Assembly (NCBI GenBank): GCA_002205965.3
Contig: NADL03000501.1
Span: forward strand, 186,001-250,000
Length of the DNA stretch: 64,000 nucleotides
Direction: 5' to 3'
Origin: Kappaphycus alvarezii
Lineage: Eukaryota; Rhodophyta; Florideophyceae; Gigartinales; Solieriaceae
How positions within the stretch are numbered: position 1 is the stretch's first letter; each line of letters opens with the position of its first letter. Below, piece by piece: positions 31,550 to 42,289 of the stretch. The notes under the pieces were generated by a model that did not search any database, was not told the origin of the DNA, and saw only the letters and a program-made list of their open reading frames with translations. The translations under genes and the position numbers were made by a program.

Positions 31550-34450
31550 TCTAACAGCGCGCAGCACATGACGCTAGAATGGTAAATACATTTTGCGCGT
31601 CTACGGAAACCAAGATATAACCCCGATCGCAATTGTGGCAACGCACGGGTTGCGGGCATCGTGTGCAATGGCGACGAGGCCGTGTATCTAAATGCCGTTC
31701 GCGAGCAGACAGGGGGCATAGAAGTAACGGGAGTCTGCAATGGTAGCGACCAGTTACGCCCCAGTGGTGGGACAAGATGGACTCTGACCACTTGAAACCG
31801 AACTTATCCGGGTGTAGCTGGAAGTGGTGCAGTGGGGCAGGTGTGAATAGGGGTTTGTGAGAGCGGGAGGATCTTTTCGAGCCCGGCGCCGGACGAGACT
31901 GGTGAGGGCTGAAAACCCATTAACCCGCGCTACTTGGTACACTGTGGTGGTGGCTATCAGGCGCGTCAGGCTTTGGGACATGTGAACGAGACCGGCAGCA
32001 GAAGTCATGTCCGTCGAATGGGCAGCGCGGAGATTAATGTCAGCTACCGGAGTCTGGGTGGTGAGGGAGCTGGGACCAGCACTCGATGAAGCAGTGGGAG
32101 CGCGCATGGCTCGAGAGGATTGACGCTCGCCGTGTGACGCATCGTGCGATCCGCAAATTGGATGGCTCTGCAAACTAATGTGCAGCAAGTTTGCTGTGGC
32201 AGTAGGTAATGTCGTAGCCACGGGTGCAGTGGTGACATAGTCGAGTGGTCGACGTGTCGATCTATGTGAGTGTCGCACTGCGGTCACCTGAGAGGCTTGG
32301 AGCCATCGCAGACGGGGAGAGCGAAGTGGCGAGGCAGCATGGGCCAAAGAGAAGAAGAGGAATGGAGGGAATATGAGAGACGCCCAGCAAGGAATGCAGA
32401 CGCCCTAAAGACAAGGGAGTTGTAGCGGAGGCGGAGGCAGAAGGAAGAAAGGGTGTGGTCAGAGAGGGATGGAAGAGCTTGCTGAGGGGCCTGTTAGCAA
32501 AAACGGTTTGCGTCGGCTTGTCGCAGTGCTTGAAGCAGTATGTCATAGATGGGCTCTCAATGCCACAGAGGTACCTGTGGTAAGTGGTCCCCGAATTCGG
32601 ATTGTGATGTGAGGAATTCTCTAGCACGCAGGTGCATGAAGGGGTCAGAAGGGTGATAGTGACCACAACAGCGCACCGAGAGGAGCGGCAATTGGACCTG
32701 ACATGAAGGTAAGGGGATCTTCTGGGCGGTAGGAGGCAGCGTTCATGAGGCCAGCGGCTTGGAATGCGAGGTGAGTGCTGGAGATGCCAAGGAACCGTGG
32801 GCCACCCTTAGCAAGCGATATACGGATAAGGGCCTCGAAATCGGGGCAGATGAGAAGGCGATTGACATGAAAACAAGCTACCATTTGATCATGAATGAAG
32901 CGAAGTCCAAACGGTTGGGCGAGAGAGGGAAGTGCAAGGCGAAATAGGTGCTGCATTTTGCTTGTGGAGGCCGTACAGCGATGCGGATTGACGCAAGCTC
33001 GCGTCCGGAATGGGGGGGAAGGTCACAGCACTCCGACCGTTTTGAAGAAAGACGTGTCGCATGTTGTCATCGGTGTCGAGAGTGACCCCATTCTTGTAGA
33101 CCCCCCCGTTGGTGGCAAATGATAGTGGAATAACAGCGGGGAGAAGGGCGAGGTTCAACGGGGACATGGAGAGCCAGGAGGTATGAGCTTTGGCGGCGTA
33201 GATGTAGAAACAAAAATTGCGAGCTCCGTCCAAAATCATCTGAAGGGCTATGCAAACCGCTGGGATGTTTCTAATGAGCGTGCCGTCATCAGCGTCCCAA
33301 TTTCCTGAGGAGACCTCATTCAGAGCTCACGGAAGAAGAATTAGACAGCGAGAGAGGAAGCAAGCGAGCTGGACTGATCGTTTTGTTGAGAACCTTCTCT
33401 GCTCTGAAGTGCGAGGGCATAGAGTGATGTGATGAGCAGAGGAAGGAGGCCCGGGCATATACCATATTGACATACCACACCAGCGAGGGTGCGTGGTTTT
33501 GGATTTGACGTAGCATTCTTCAGCGGGGAGAACATACTCAGGGCGCTGCTGGCGTTCAAGACGATGACACTTCGATCATCGGAGTCATGTCACTAATGGC
33601 AGCACGAAAGCATGCGTTGAGGAGTGCGTCCATACCGACAGGAACCCTATCAACGACTTTCTCCGGAAGGAGTTAATGCCCAGAATCCGCTAACAAGTGG
33701 TGGGAAGGGCTTTGGTGGTCGTGAGGCGGAGGGAGCCTGACAGTTTGCAATCGGTTGGATTTTCCTCAGACGTAGCCGTATCGGCAGTACTGTTGCCGCG
33801 GAAACGAGGGGGAGAACGCAGGCAAGATGATGACAGCAGAAGACCTCCGTTCGATAATGGTGAGAGTGGAGAGGCCGGTGATGCCGGCTTTGGGAGTGAC
33901 GGCAATCGAAGCGACAAGGCGGAGAAGGCACGGAGAAAGGAGAATAGGGCTTGCGACCGAAGCAGCATCGAAGGAGAGCGCGGCTGGAGAGGCGTAGGGT
34001 GGAGTGGCGAAGAGGACGATAACGTTAGTGTCATTGTGCGGGGGGTCGGGAAGAGGGGAGTTTTGGAGTACTCGCGCCGTTAGATTAAGGTTCATGGCAG
34101 AGGTGAGTTGGTGGATTGGGTTTCGTGGGGGCGCGGAGCGTATGGATTCGAGGAGAGCCGTCGCTTACATTGCTGGTGAGGGGAGAGGGCCTCGTGCCAT
34201 GGGGCGTCCGGTTCCCCAGCGCCTGCTTGGCAGATGCGGGGAGCGGCGGGAATGTTCCCGGGCCCCGCGATTCCGCAGTTGAGGTAGGGAACGGAATTTG
34301 TTAAGGAGAGCGACGCAGGTGAGGAGGCGATGGTGCTGACAAATGCACGAGTGGTGGCAAGTGTAGGAAATAGAGGAACATGGTTTGTTGTCCATTTCAA
34401 ACGCGGTAGCTCGAAATATCTCAAGCAGTTGACCTCGCCGTAGTTGAGAC
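31550..34450 (-). mobile_element. LINE-like retrotransposon, copy F, heavily decayed
   Basis: Minus-strand remains in many frames. Near 33830-33700, ENPTDCK and the VSAATVLPI shadow frame match the RT finger region of copy A. Near 33500-33450, the MVYARAS area leads to motif C as NWDADDGTLIRNI (near 33300; Tyr replaced by Asp). NFCFYIYAAK follows. Near 32850, LIRISLAKGGPRFLG corresponds to the post-RT linker GGLGF block. Below 32.6 kb no domain can be named, although Cys/His-rich words occur near 31.7 kb. The copy is much more worn than A-E and may belong to a sister family. Confidence 0.55.
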
Positions 34451-35155
34451 ATTGAAAACCGTTGAAAGGTTCACTGTCTTATTGCTCACAACCCTTCATT
34501 CGTTCCAAGCGTTTCCAAATACAGGAAAACTCCGATCAATAGAATAATAGTGCTACGCCAGCGTGACGCAGCTTTGCGATGGTCACTTAAACTGTTTCAC
34601 TAGGTCGGTGTGGGCAGCAGCGTCAAGGTGGAGAATACTAATGCGGAGGAATGAAAGGTGGCCCAGAGGGCCAGAAGAGGTGGGTGCAGAGTTGCCTTCT
34701 GGGCACGCGAGCCGTCTGCCCGGGTGGCGAGAACAGGAGCGTTATGGTCCCGAGGAGCGGGTATCATGGGAGTGTCGAGGGTGAAGGCGGCGTTGGCGGA
34801 TCGCCAGAGGCCGGGCCGCGCATGTATGATTTGGCCATCAACTAGGCACTGATTCTGGACGTGGCATGTCGTAAATGGCGGAGCTGAGCGTTGAAATGCT
34901 CTTCACCGGCCGACGGCATTGAACTGTTTTCGATAGCGTAAGCCGAATTGCTCAGTATTTTAAGGATACTCTTATCTACCCAAAATAAAATTGCGACGAT
35001 GCGGCCTAATTCTTGCTTATTTCAGCCCTTTACCTACCCGTTTGTTGCTAATCGCACCGCTTAACACCAAACCACTAGGCAATTAACTGGTGTTTGGATC
35101 CTCGCTACTAACCCCGCCGCCATTCTTTCGGGAGCCTCTTCTCCCCGTTCACATC
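34451..35155. other. Intergenic, upstream of the polyprenyl synthase
   Basis: No gene recognised. The right part must contain the promoter of the synthase; no clear TATA box was seen. Confidence 0.4.
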
Positions 35156-36433
35156 ATGCAAGCACGTCATCTCTTCTCTCGTGCACTCCGTGCTCATTAC
35201 TCTGCCCCCGCTTTTTCCATGCACCAAACTGCGAAAATCCCTCCTTGTTGTACCTTCTACCAAACCCGTCTCCTCTCCGCCACAACATCCTCCACACTCC
35301 CCCTTCACATCCCTTCCACCGATCAGACTTTCGTGCCCTCTCTCTCCGTCTCCATTCCCGGCCACTGCTCAACTGTCGATCCCTTCACCCTAGTCTCTTC
35401 CGACCTCGCCCAGCTCACTCACTCCATCCGCTCCACAGTCTCCGTGCTCCAACATCCTATTCTCGATGAAGCCGCCTCCCACCTCCTCTCACTTCAAGGA
35501 AAACGCCTCCGTCCCCTCATGGTCATCCTCATGGCTCATGCCACTGCCCTCACCGCTGCCGTCCCCTCGGCACCAACCCTTCTTCCGAATCAATTACGCC
35601 TCGCCGAAATCACTGAGCTCATTCACGCCGCTTCCCTTCTTCATGATGACGTCATCGATGTTGCCGATACCCGTCGCGGCGCTCTGTCCGTCAATTCGCT
35701 CTTTGGAAATCAACTCGCTGTACTTGCAGGCGATTTTTTGTTGGCAAGAGCCAGTGTTGCGCTGGCAAGATTAAGGGATTGTGAGGTAGTAGAATTGCTA
35801 TCGACAGTGATTGAGCACCTGGTTCGAGGAGAGGTGATACAAATGAGAGGAGGATTGGGATTCGAGGATATGTTAGGAGGGGGTATTGGGGATGTCAGTG
35901 ACGAGGAAAGACGGGAACGTCCAGCATATCACGCACCACGGACAGTGTTTGAGCGCTATATGGCAAAGACGTTTTTTAAAACAGCGTCTCTAGTGGCGAA
36001 TTCATGTCGAGCAGTGACAATGTTGGCAGGGCACGGAGGAAGGGTGGCGGAGATGGCGTATGTATACGGGGAGAATATTGGAATCGGGTTTCAATTGGTG
36101 GACGATGTTTTGGACATGACGGCAAGGCAGGAGAGGGTAGGAAAGCCGGTCTTGAATGATTTGAAGCAGGGGATCGCGACGGCACCGGTTCTGTTTGCGA
36201 TGCAAGAGTTTGAAGAGATTGAGGTAATGATGAAAAGGAAATTTAGGGAGGAGGGGGATGTGGAGCGGGTAGTGGAACTGGTAGAGAGAGCGGGTGGAGT
36301 GGAGAAGACGAGGGAGTTGGCAAGGGAACATGTGAGAAGGGGAGTGGAGGTAGTGGTGGGGGTACTACCGGCTAGTGACTATCGCAGCGCTTTGGTGAAC
36401 CTCGGGGAGTTTGTGCTGAGCAGGGACCTATAG
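35156..36433 (+). CDS. Long-chain trans-polyprenyl diphosphate synthase (solanesyl/decaprenyl type)
   Basis: Intronless, 425 residues from the ATG at 35156; the open frame upstream starts only with GTG. The N-terminus MQARHLFSRALRAHYSAP is Arg-rich without acidic residues, like a mitochondrial presequence. KRLRPLMVIL is followed by the first Asp-rich motif DDVID (164-168, then ADTRRG) and the second DDVLD (316-320). These bind Mg-diphosphate in class I prenyl synthases. Such enzymes build the side chain of ubiquinone (Coq1 in mitochondria) or plastoquinone (plastid). The presequence favours ubiquinone, but the plastid cannot be excluded. An extra Gly/Asp/Glu-rich segment, about residues 232-262, sits between the QMRGG and ERYMAKTFFKTA blocks where many homologues have only a few residues. 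Confidence 0.9.
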   Translation: MQARHLFSRALRAHYSAPAFSMHQTAKIPPCCTFYQTRLLSATTSSTLPLHIPSTDQTFVPSLSVSIPGHCSTVDPFTLVSSDLAQLTHSIRSTVSVLQHPILDEAASHLLSLQGKRLRPLMVILMAHATALTAAVPSAPTLLPNQLRLAEITELIHAASLLHDDVIDVADTRRGALSVNSLFGNQLAVLAGDFLLARASVALARLRDCEVVELLSTVIEHLVRGEVIQMRGGLGFEDMLGGGIGDVSDEERRERPAYHAPRTVFERYMAKTFFKTASLVANSCRAVTMLAGHGGRVAEMAYVYGENIGIGFQLVDDVLDMTARQERVGKPVLNDLKQGIATAPVLFAMQEFEEIEVMMKRKFREEGDVERVVELVERAGGVEKTRELAREHVRRGVEVVVGVLPASDYRSALVNLGEFVLSRDL

Positions 36434-36940
36434 CGTGTAATAAGGTCAGTGAGGGGGGGGGTTATGTGTTTCTTGATGCGGGGAGAACAAAGGTGACGAG
36501 GAGTTGGGAGGGAATCAGGGGCCTCTTCGTGGGAGTGGATCAAGGCATGGCGGTAGGGGAATTGGATTCATCAGAGGTGAAGGACAAAACAATTTTGCTG
36601 AAACTTGAACGACGGGCCGTACTGTTGAAGTAGCATCGGCGTGTATGACAGATACAAAATGACATGCTGGACAAGAGGTAGGGGCAGCGGAGCTGGTGGA
36701 TAGAAGTAAACATCGCAGGGGTATAAGACGTAGGGTGGAAGAGATGTATCGAATGTAGGCCGATCTGTGTTTTTTCTTATTTTGGTTACTTGACATCACG
36801 GCATAAAGACATTCCGATCTAGCACCCCCACCCGTACCAAATACGGCTCGACGGAGCGGCCGCAGTATGCCAACACATGATCTGCAAGACGCGATACAGA
36901 GTTACCGTTTTCAATGGATGTGGTGTTCCTTTAGGGCAAG
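36434..36940. other. Intergenic between convergent genes
   Basis: The 3' flanks of the polyprenyl synthase and NDUFS5. No further gene or RNA was seen. Confidence 0.5.
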
Positions 36941-37304
36941 CTAGGCGGGCTTGTTGTTGGCCTCGGCAAAGGCGACGTTGGCAGCTTGCTTTTCCGCCTT
37001 TTGCCTAATTTCATACTGCTCCCGAATAGCTCGGCGACGTTGATTCTCCTTGCGATGGTGGAGACATTCGAAATAGTCTTCGCGGGCGTCGTTGCATTCC
37101 ATGGGGATATCCGCGTTGGCTGGCAGAAGAAAGGCGGTGGGGGTGAGGAGAGAGAGGAAGGGGTGAGGTTGGAATTTGGAGCAGGGTTTGGATCGGAAAA
37201 GTTTGAATGGGGTGATCGATGTGCTTACCTAGGCATTTGGTGAAGTCAAGCCAGAAGGAATAGCAACGTCCGGGGCCGCCATTGACACCGACACCGGAGG
37301 CCAT
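36941..37304 (-). CDS. NDUFS5: NDUFS5, 15-kDa subunit of mitochondrial complex I (two exons)
   Basis: Exon 1 is 37304-37229 (25 codons plus one base) and exon 2 is 37119-36941. The 109-base intron (37228-37120) begins GTAAGC and ends CTGCCAG. The spliced product is 84 residues, starting MASGVGVNGGPGRCYSFWLDF, very like the plant protein (MASGWGITGNKGRCYDFW). It has twin CX9C motifs: CYSFWLDFTKC in exon 1 and CNDAREDYFEC in exon 2. The second is followed by LHHRKENQRRRAI. Twin CX9C proteins are imported into the intermembrane space and oxidised by Mia40. NDUFS5 is an accessory subunit of the complex I proximal membrane arm. The Lys/Ala-rich C-terminus is as expected. The gene was not visible as a long ORF because of the intron. 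Confidence 0.92.
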
Positions 37305-37819
37305 TGGATTTGTCAGGAAGGGGAACGAGATGTGGGTTGGGGATGAACGTGGCGAGGGCGTTGATTCGACAGAGGCTCCGCGGCTTTGAGTGTTGTGATT
37401 GTTGCAATGTGGCAAAGAATGATCCAACATATTGTGTGTACACAGCAGCCCTTGATTTACAGTGCTCTTACAGAACTGTACTTTGCTGTAATGTGGAGCA
37501 AAGCTAATCGGTTAATATCCTCACCGAAAATGGCAAAGTGCTGTACACGTGCACTCGTAACGTACGGTACTCCTGTCTCTACGGTCTGCGGGTCAACCTA
37601 AAATCCATTCTTTACCCTTGTGTACAGTACGGCATTATTCAGCATTGTTGATTCCCGCCAAAACGCAAAGCGCGCTCGAGCTTGAAGCGATCAATTCCTT
37701 CTTGTACCCGTCGTTTCCAGGCACTCGACTCGGACAACGACTTAACCACATCCCTTTCTTCCCCTACGTTGAGCCCGTCCACCTAGCCTAGCCCCGCTCC
37801 CTCTCTCTTTTTCAATTCC
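37305..37819. other. Divergent promoter region, NDUFS5 and RBBP5
   Basis: 515 bases between the two starts. GTAC-containing words recur near 37470-37630. No TATA box is clear, and a pyrimidine-rich stretch lies just before the RBBP5 ATG. Confidence 0.5.
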
Positions 37820-39652
37820 ATGAATCGCGCCCTACTCAACCCGTTCAAATCCGCCGACCTTCCCAGAGGCGTCGAGGACCTCCTCACTTCCGAAGGCGCC
37901 ACCACCGCCCGCTTCAACCGACATGGCAATCTGCTCGCCGTCGGTTCCTTTCAAGGGGGGGTCACCCTTTGGGATTTCGATGCTCGCTCTGTGGCTGCCC
38001 AGTTGAATCCCCCGAGCATTGACGCACCCGTCACGGCCGTCGCCTTTCCTGCTCCTCGTAACGGCTCCGCGGTCTTAGCGGCCAGCGGCATGACTGTCAG
38101 GCTGTATGACACATTGTCCGAGGCCATGCTGACAGAGCTCAGGTTTACGAGGGCAATATTGGATGTTGTTGCACATCCAAAGTGGAGCGATATTTGTGTC
38201 GTCGTTCCGGAGAAGGGCTTCCCGATAATGATGCAGCTCAGGAGAGGCGTATATCAAGTTCAGGACCATGTTTGGGACGGTGCCGGAGACTCTCAAAAGG
38301 TGTTACTGGCAAAGAGATGTCCAGACGCCGTTGGATGCATGACCGGGGAGGTTAAACGGACACACGTAAAGGGACGTGAGTTCGGAAATAAAAGGTTCGC
38401 AGAGATTCAAGCGGGCCGAGACGCCATTTGCCTCAGGCGCTTGTGCATCAGTGCCGAGTTCAAGAATGGTGAGGCAGTTGAGATGAAGAAAGCCAGGAAA
38501 AAGGCCCCATTTGCTGTCACCTTCTCCAGAGATGGGAGGCAGCTGATGAGAGGAGGGCCGAGTGGATTGATCCGGGTTTATCAGTTGGGGAAGAGGGAAA
38601 ACAGTGGTCGAGGCAGTCGCAGCATGGTGACACTCAAGTGTATTTCAACGGTATGTGTCCCGGGGAAGGCGGCTGTCAAGGCTATCGTGGTTAGTCGGAA
38701 AAGAGGCCATGTTATGGTCAATTCGCAGGACCGCTGCGTAAGGTTGTTGGATCCGGAACAAGTCTTGAAAGAAAGGAAAATGGGGGACGAGCCACCGGTG
38801 GTTATAGAGCCCATGATGACTTTTACAGAAATTGTGAACAAGACGCAGTGTAGGAATGTGTGCTTTTCTCCTGATGGGGATTACGTGTTGGGAGGTATGG
38901 AGGGCACAGAACATCGGATGCACGTGTGGAGAGTGTTTGACGGACATTTGGAATTGACGCTTGAGGGTGCAAGGGGAGCCGTGCAGGATATTGTGTGGCA
39001 TCCTTTGAGGGGGGTCATTGTGAGCGTGGGGAACGGCGGTGGGGTTTTCGTGTGGGCACGGAATGTGACAGAGAATTGGAGCGCTTTTGCGACGGAGTTT
39101 TGCGAGTTGGAAGCAAATGAAGAATACATTGAGAAGGAAGATGAATTTGACATTAAGGAACCGGATGATGAGGAGAGTCGATTGAAAGCGCGTGAGGAGG
39201 CGGAAAAGGCAGAAGTGGATGTCGAAGGGGGCGTGGATAACTTGTGGTTCAGCTCCGATTCCGAGGAGGGGGATAGCTACTTCTACGTGCCCGCTGTGCC
39301 AGTGTCCACTGATGATGATCAACCCCGCAGTTTGTCGGACGAATTGATAAAGGAGAGAACGGAAAAGGAGAGACTTGGCGAAGCGGATGAAGACGCAGTG
39401 TTAGTGGGGAGAAGGAAACGTTCGCGGGAAAGCCGTAGGAAAGGAAGGCAATCAAAGCGAGCGAGGTCAGGAAGGCGGAAAAGTAAAGCGGAAAGTAGCC
39501 CGTCAGGGCAGCGCAGCAAGACTACCGATAACGGCACAGTGAGTAAGAGGAGTGGCACAGAGGTGGAAGGGGAGCGTTCGATCCCGTTGGATGATGATGG
39601 GGATGTGGAACTGGTGAAGAGAATACACGCTGACTCTGGGGCAGGCGGATGA
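37820..39652 (+). CDS. RBBP5: COMPASS/MLL complex WD40 subunit RBBP5 (Swd1)
   Basis: Intronless, 610 residues. MNRALLNPF at the start matches the MNLELLESF of human RBBP5. WD repeats fill about residues 25-410, including FNRHGNLLAVGSFQGGVTLWDF, and VNKTQCRNVCFSPDGDYVLGG in the later part. The diagnostic hinge NWSAFATEFCELEANEEYIEKEDEFDI matches the RBBP5 segment that touches the methyltransferase and ASH2L. After it come an acidic region (LWFSSDSEEGDSYFYVPAVPV, like the human AFCSSDEE..LYLPIAP) and a basic, nuclear-signal-like tail (RRKRSRESRRKGRQSKR). RBBP5/Swd1 is a core subunit of the histone H3 lysine 4 methyltransferase complex in the nucleus. Between the repeats is an insertion of about 60 residues (near 165-225). 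Confidence 0.93.
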   Translation: MNRALLNPFKSADLPRGVEDLLTSEGATTARFNRHGNLLAVGSFQGGVTLWDFDARSVAAQLNPPSIDAPVTAVAFPAPRNGSAVLAASGMTVRLYDTLSEAMLTELRFTRAILDVVAHPKWSDICVVVPEKGFPIMMQLRRGVYQVQDHVWDGAGDSQKVLLAKRCPDAVGCMTGEVKRTHVKGREFGNKRFAEIQAGRDAICLRRLCISAEFKNGEAVEMKKARKKAPFAVTFSRDGRQLMRGGPSGLIRVYQLGKRENSGRGSRSMVTLKCISTVCVPGKAAVKAIVVSRKRGHVMVNSQDRCVRLLDPEQVLKERKMGDEPPVVIEPMMTFTEIVNKTQCRNVCFSPDGDYVLGGMEGTEHRMHVWRVFDGHLELTLEGARGAVQDIVWHPLRGVIVSVGNGGGVFVWARNVTENWSAFATEFCELEANEEYIEKEDEFDIKEPDDEESRLKAREEAEKAEVDVEGGVDNLWFSSDSEEGDSYFYVPAVPVSTDDDQPRSLSDELIKERTEKERLGEADEDAVLVGRRKRSRESRRKGRQSKRARSGRRKSKAESSPSGQRSKTTDNGTVSKRSGTEVEGERSIPLDDDGDVELVKRIHADSGAGG

Positions 39653-39778
39653 CAAGGAAACTTGAAGAATTGTCGGAGGTGATTTACGTGTAAAAACTGA
39701 AAACACGAGAGAAGTGCACGGGAAGAAAATTGTAGAGCCGAGTTAAACGGGTTGGTTTACTCGCGGCCAGTTGACTAG

Positions 39779-40134
39779 TTAGTGGGACCCCTTGATCGGA
39801 CGGACGAGGGGATGAAGCTGGTGAAGGTAGCAAGTCGCCCACATGATGTACATACACACGGTGGCGAGAATTACACTGAGTTGGCCGAGACTGCATAAGC
39901 AATTTCGTGGCATGGCGCGGTCGGCATAACAAGTAAAGTGGTTAGATTTTGTTTGGTGTCCTCGTTGCATTCCATTTGTTTTGCGGCAATGTGGATTTTT
40001 CTCGCATGTGTTTGTTTCATGATGAGGACTTACGCTTGCGCATCTTTGTCGTTACGGTAAATGGCAGAAACGACAAAGTAGGACAAGAGACCGAGTACAA
40101 GAAAGATGACGGTACCTGTCAAAAGTGCGCCCAT
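39779..40134 (-). CDS. VMA9: V-type ATPase subunit e (two exons)
   Basis: Exon 1 is 40134-40034 and exon 2 is 39890-39779. The 143-base intron (40033-39891) begins GTAAGT and ends TTATGCAG. The spliced protein is 70 residues with two membrane spans: LLTGTVIFLVLGLLSYFVV near the N-terminus and VILATVCMYIMWATCYLHQ in exon 2. The ending QLHPLVRP is the family signature (QLHPLVAP in yeast Vma9). Subunit e belongs to the membrane Vo sector of the proton pump of vacuole, Golgi and endosomes. It is very small and split, so the gene has no long ORF. It converges with RBBP5, with 126 bases between stops. Confidence 0.9.
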
Positions 40135-40579
40135 GTTTCGAACAGTGGCGAAAGGGGGGGGAGGGTTGATAGGAACGAGAGGACGGGGGACGGTGGAGTG
40201 GCGGGCAATGGGTGAAACGAGTAGAGTGTCGTCGGATGTGGTCGGTGAAAGTGAATCCGTCTGCTGATATGAGTGGATATCAGTACCAGTTTTGTGAAAT
40301 TGCGGCAATCGAAAATCTGTTGCTCTTTGTCAAGGCGGGTGGCGAAACAAACGATTTCACTTACATCCCACCTAATTCCTAGAGGTTTTAATGGAATTAC
40401 ATTATAACATTACACTTTATGGCCGCAAGATTCCGCCATTGTTCAGTCTTGAAAATTATATTTTTTGATCATTTTTGCTCGCAGCCCAACTTTACAGTTC
40501 TGCTCCTTTATGGCCTTCTCCGTCCCAGTGCCTCTGTCGTGCACTGATTAACCTTCCGCCACCCCCAAGGTCCACGACG
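40135..40579. other. Upstream region of the V-ATPase e gene
   Basis: No gene recognised. There is an A+T-rich patch at 40390-40470. Confidence 0.4.
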
Positions 40580-40816
40580 ATGTCCCTTATCAGCGATGAG
40601 CTTGGTTGCTGCGCGAGTAGTTTACCCCGCATCGACACCGTCTCCCGTCACTGGGACCAGCTCACCGCCCTCCACGACCTGCAAATCGCCTATCATTTGC
40701 TTCGCTACTGCGCTGGGACCTCTCGCATGATCTACGTTCTTCGCTGCACCCCGTCGCATCTCACCATCTCCGGACCAGAGAGAACACAAAGCACGGATTA
40801 TTATTTTACGGAGTGA
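40580..40816 (+). pseudogene. Fragment of a LINE-like RT linker, other lineage
   Basis: A 78-codon ORF with an ATG. LHDLQIAYHLLRYCAGTSRMIYVLRCTP matches the post-RT stretch of a LINE group in which DPQVA.LLLR.C.....Y..R..P is conserved. This word is not found in copies A-E. No RT motifs are seen before it and no endonuclease after it, so it is a small remnant. Confidence 0.45.
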
Positions 40817-42289
40817 ACGATTCTGGCTGTAGCTGAGGTCGCAGGGTCGCAGGCCAACAATGGTGACGATTGAAAGAGAGCCGTGGTTTTCTGTCTGCTT
40901 TCAAATGCCGCGGTATAATCACGCCATAGTTTACCTCAGTCTGCGGCTTCGTTGCAGCAGATGCGAGAGCTTAGGAAGTCGAGGTGGCTGCTACTGGGAC
41001 AATCGGGCTCGCCGCGGAGGTTACTTCGGAGGACGACACTATGAAAGGAGGTGATCGTTTGTTGCGCAAATGCTGAGCACAATGGGGACCCAAACGAGGG
41101 AAATAACACCTTTGTCGAACTTAGCTGAGGATGGGAGCCGAGTTTAACCCAAGGCGGCATGGGAGGGGCGCGAAAAGGTCCAACAGTGGGAGAGAGAGCC
41201 TCAGCAGAGTCGGGATGGTTGGGGGGTACTGGGAGGCGCTGAGAAATAATAGGGGAGCGTGGTCTGTATCAAACCTGAAAATGGATATGTACAATCCTAT
41301 CTTGGTTCAAACGATCTTAAGACTGCGTGTAAGCGCACACTTGCGATACTGTGACTCCTCCGCGTCGACAGTTCAGTGCTTCATTTGTAAATGACATGTT
41401 GGAAAGCACAGATAAGTCCATCGTACCTTGACATTGCGCCGAAACACAATCCCGCTCCCCACTTTCAGTGTTGCGGTGAGCATGAATCATAATTCCGTAA
41501 CTTGGGTCCCCGTAGAGGACAGCAACGGAGACATGATGAGCTGTGGGTGATTGGATAAAGCTTTGTCTTGCCACGTACGTTTTCGGGGACTGCAACACGC
41601 CGCAGGTGACCGTTGTTCGGAGTGGGCATCTTGGAAAGCCTTCCCGAGCCCCCCGCTGGGCACGTCGCAACTTCCTGGTGTTCCTTGGCTTACGTATCAT
41701 CGTTTGTTGCGACCTGTTCCTCTACGTATTGTCCATGATGCACCACCGCCACCTCGACATTCCCATGTTTGAAGTTGGATCTGTGCTGCTGGGAGGCGAG
41801 TGGATCAGGGTGGTCTGCTGACATGCCGCCAAAGTCACACTGCAATGGATCTACAAAGCGACCACAGCACCATGTACAAGTCCATGTTCGGCATTACGTA
41901 CCGACGTAATGTCTATGGTACGCAGGCCCGCCATATCTTCAAGCTTTCTGGCACCCTTTTTCAGCTCAAAGTCTCGCTTTCGTACCCAGCTTTGCCCTCT
42001 GCCGCAACTGCCTGTGATGCCAACGTCTGAGGACCATGCATCTCCAACATCATCCGTCAGGCTTGCTTCCGAGCTCCATGCTGCATCTGACCTTCTCCAC
42101 GCTGCCAGGTCACGTTACCGTGAGCATCAACTCCGTGAAACTTCACATTTTGGTCTTTTGACCTTCCCTTACTAGGCCGCGATTTTGTCCCTTTTCGTGC
42201 GGTAATTCAAGTGCCCCTTCTCTACGCAATGTGATAACTGTTGACCAACCATACTACTGTACATTTGTATTAGAGCCTCTCTACAAAGT
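40817..42289. other. No recognised gene
   Basis: About 1.5 kb between LINE fragments. Several short ORFs exist on both strands (for example 41317-41700 minus) but none shows a domain. It is probably old element debris. Confidence 0.4.

Noticed and set aside
38645-39322. Minus-strand ORF of 225 codons
   Set aside because: It is a shadow of RBBP5 with no domain.
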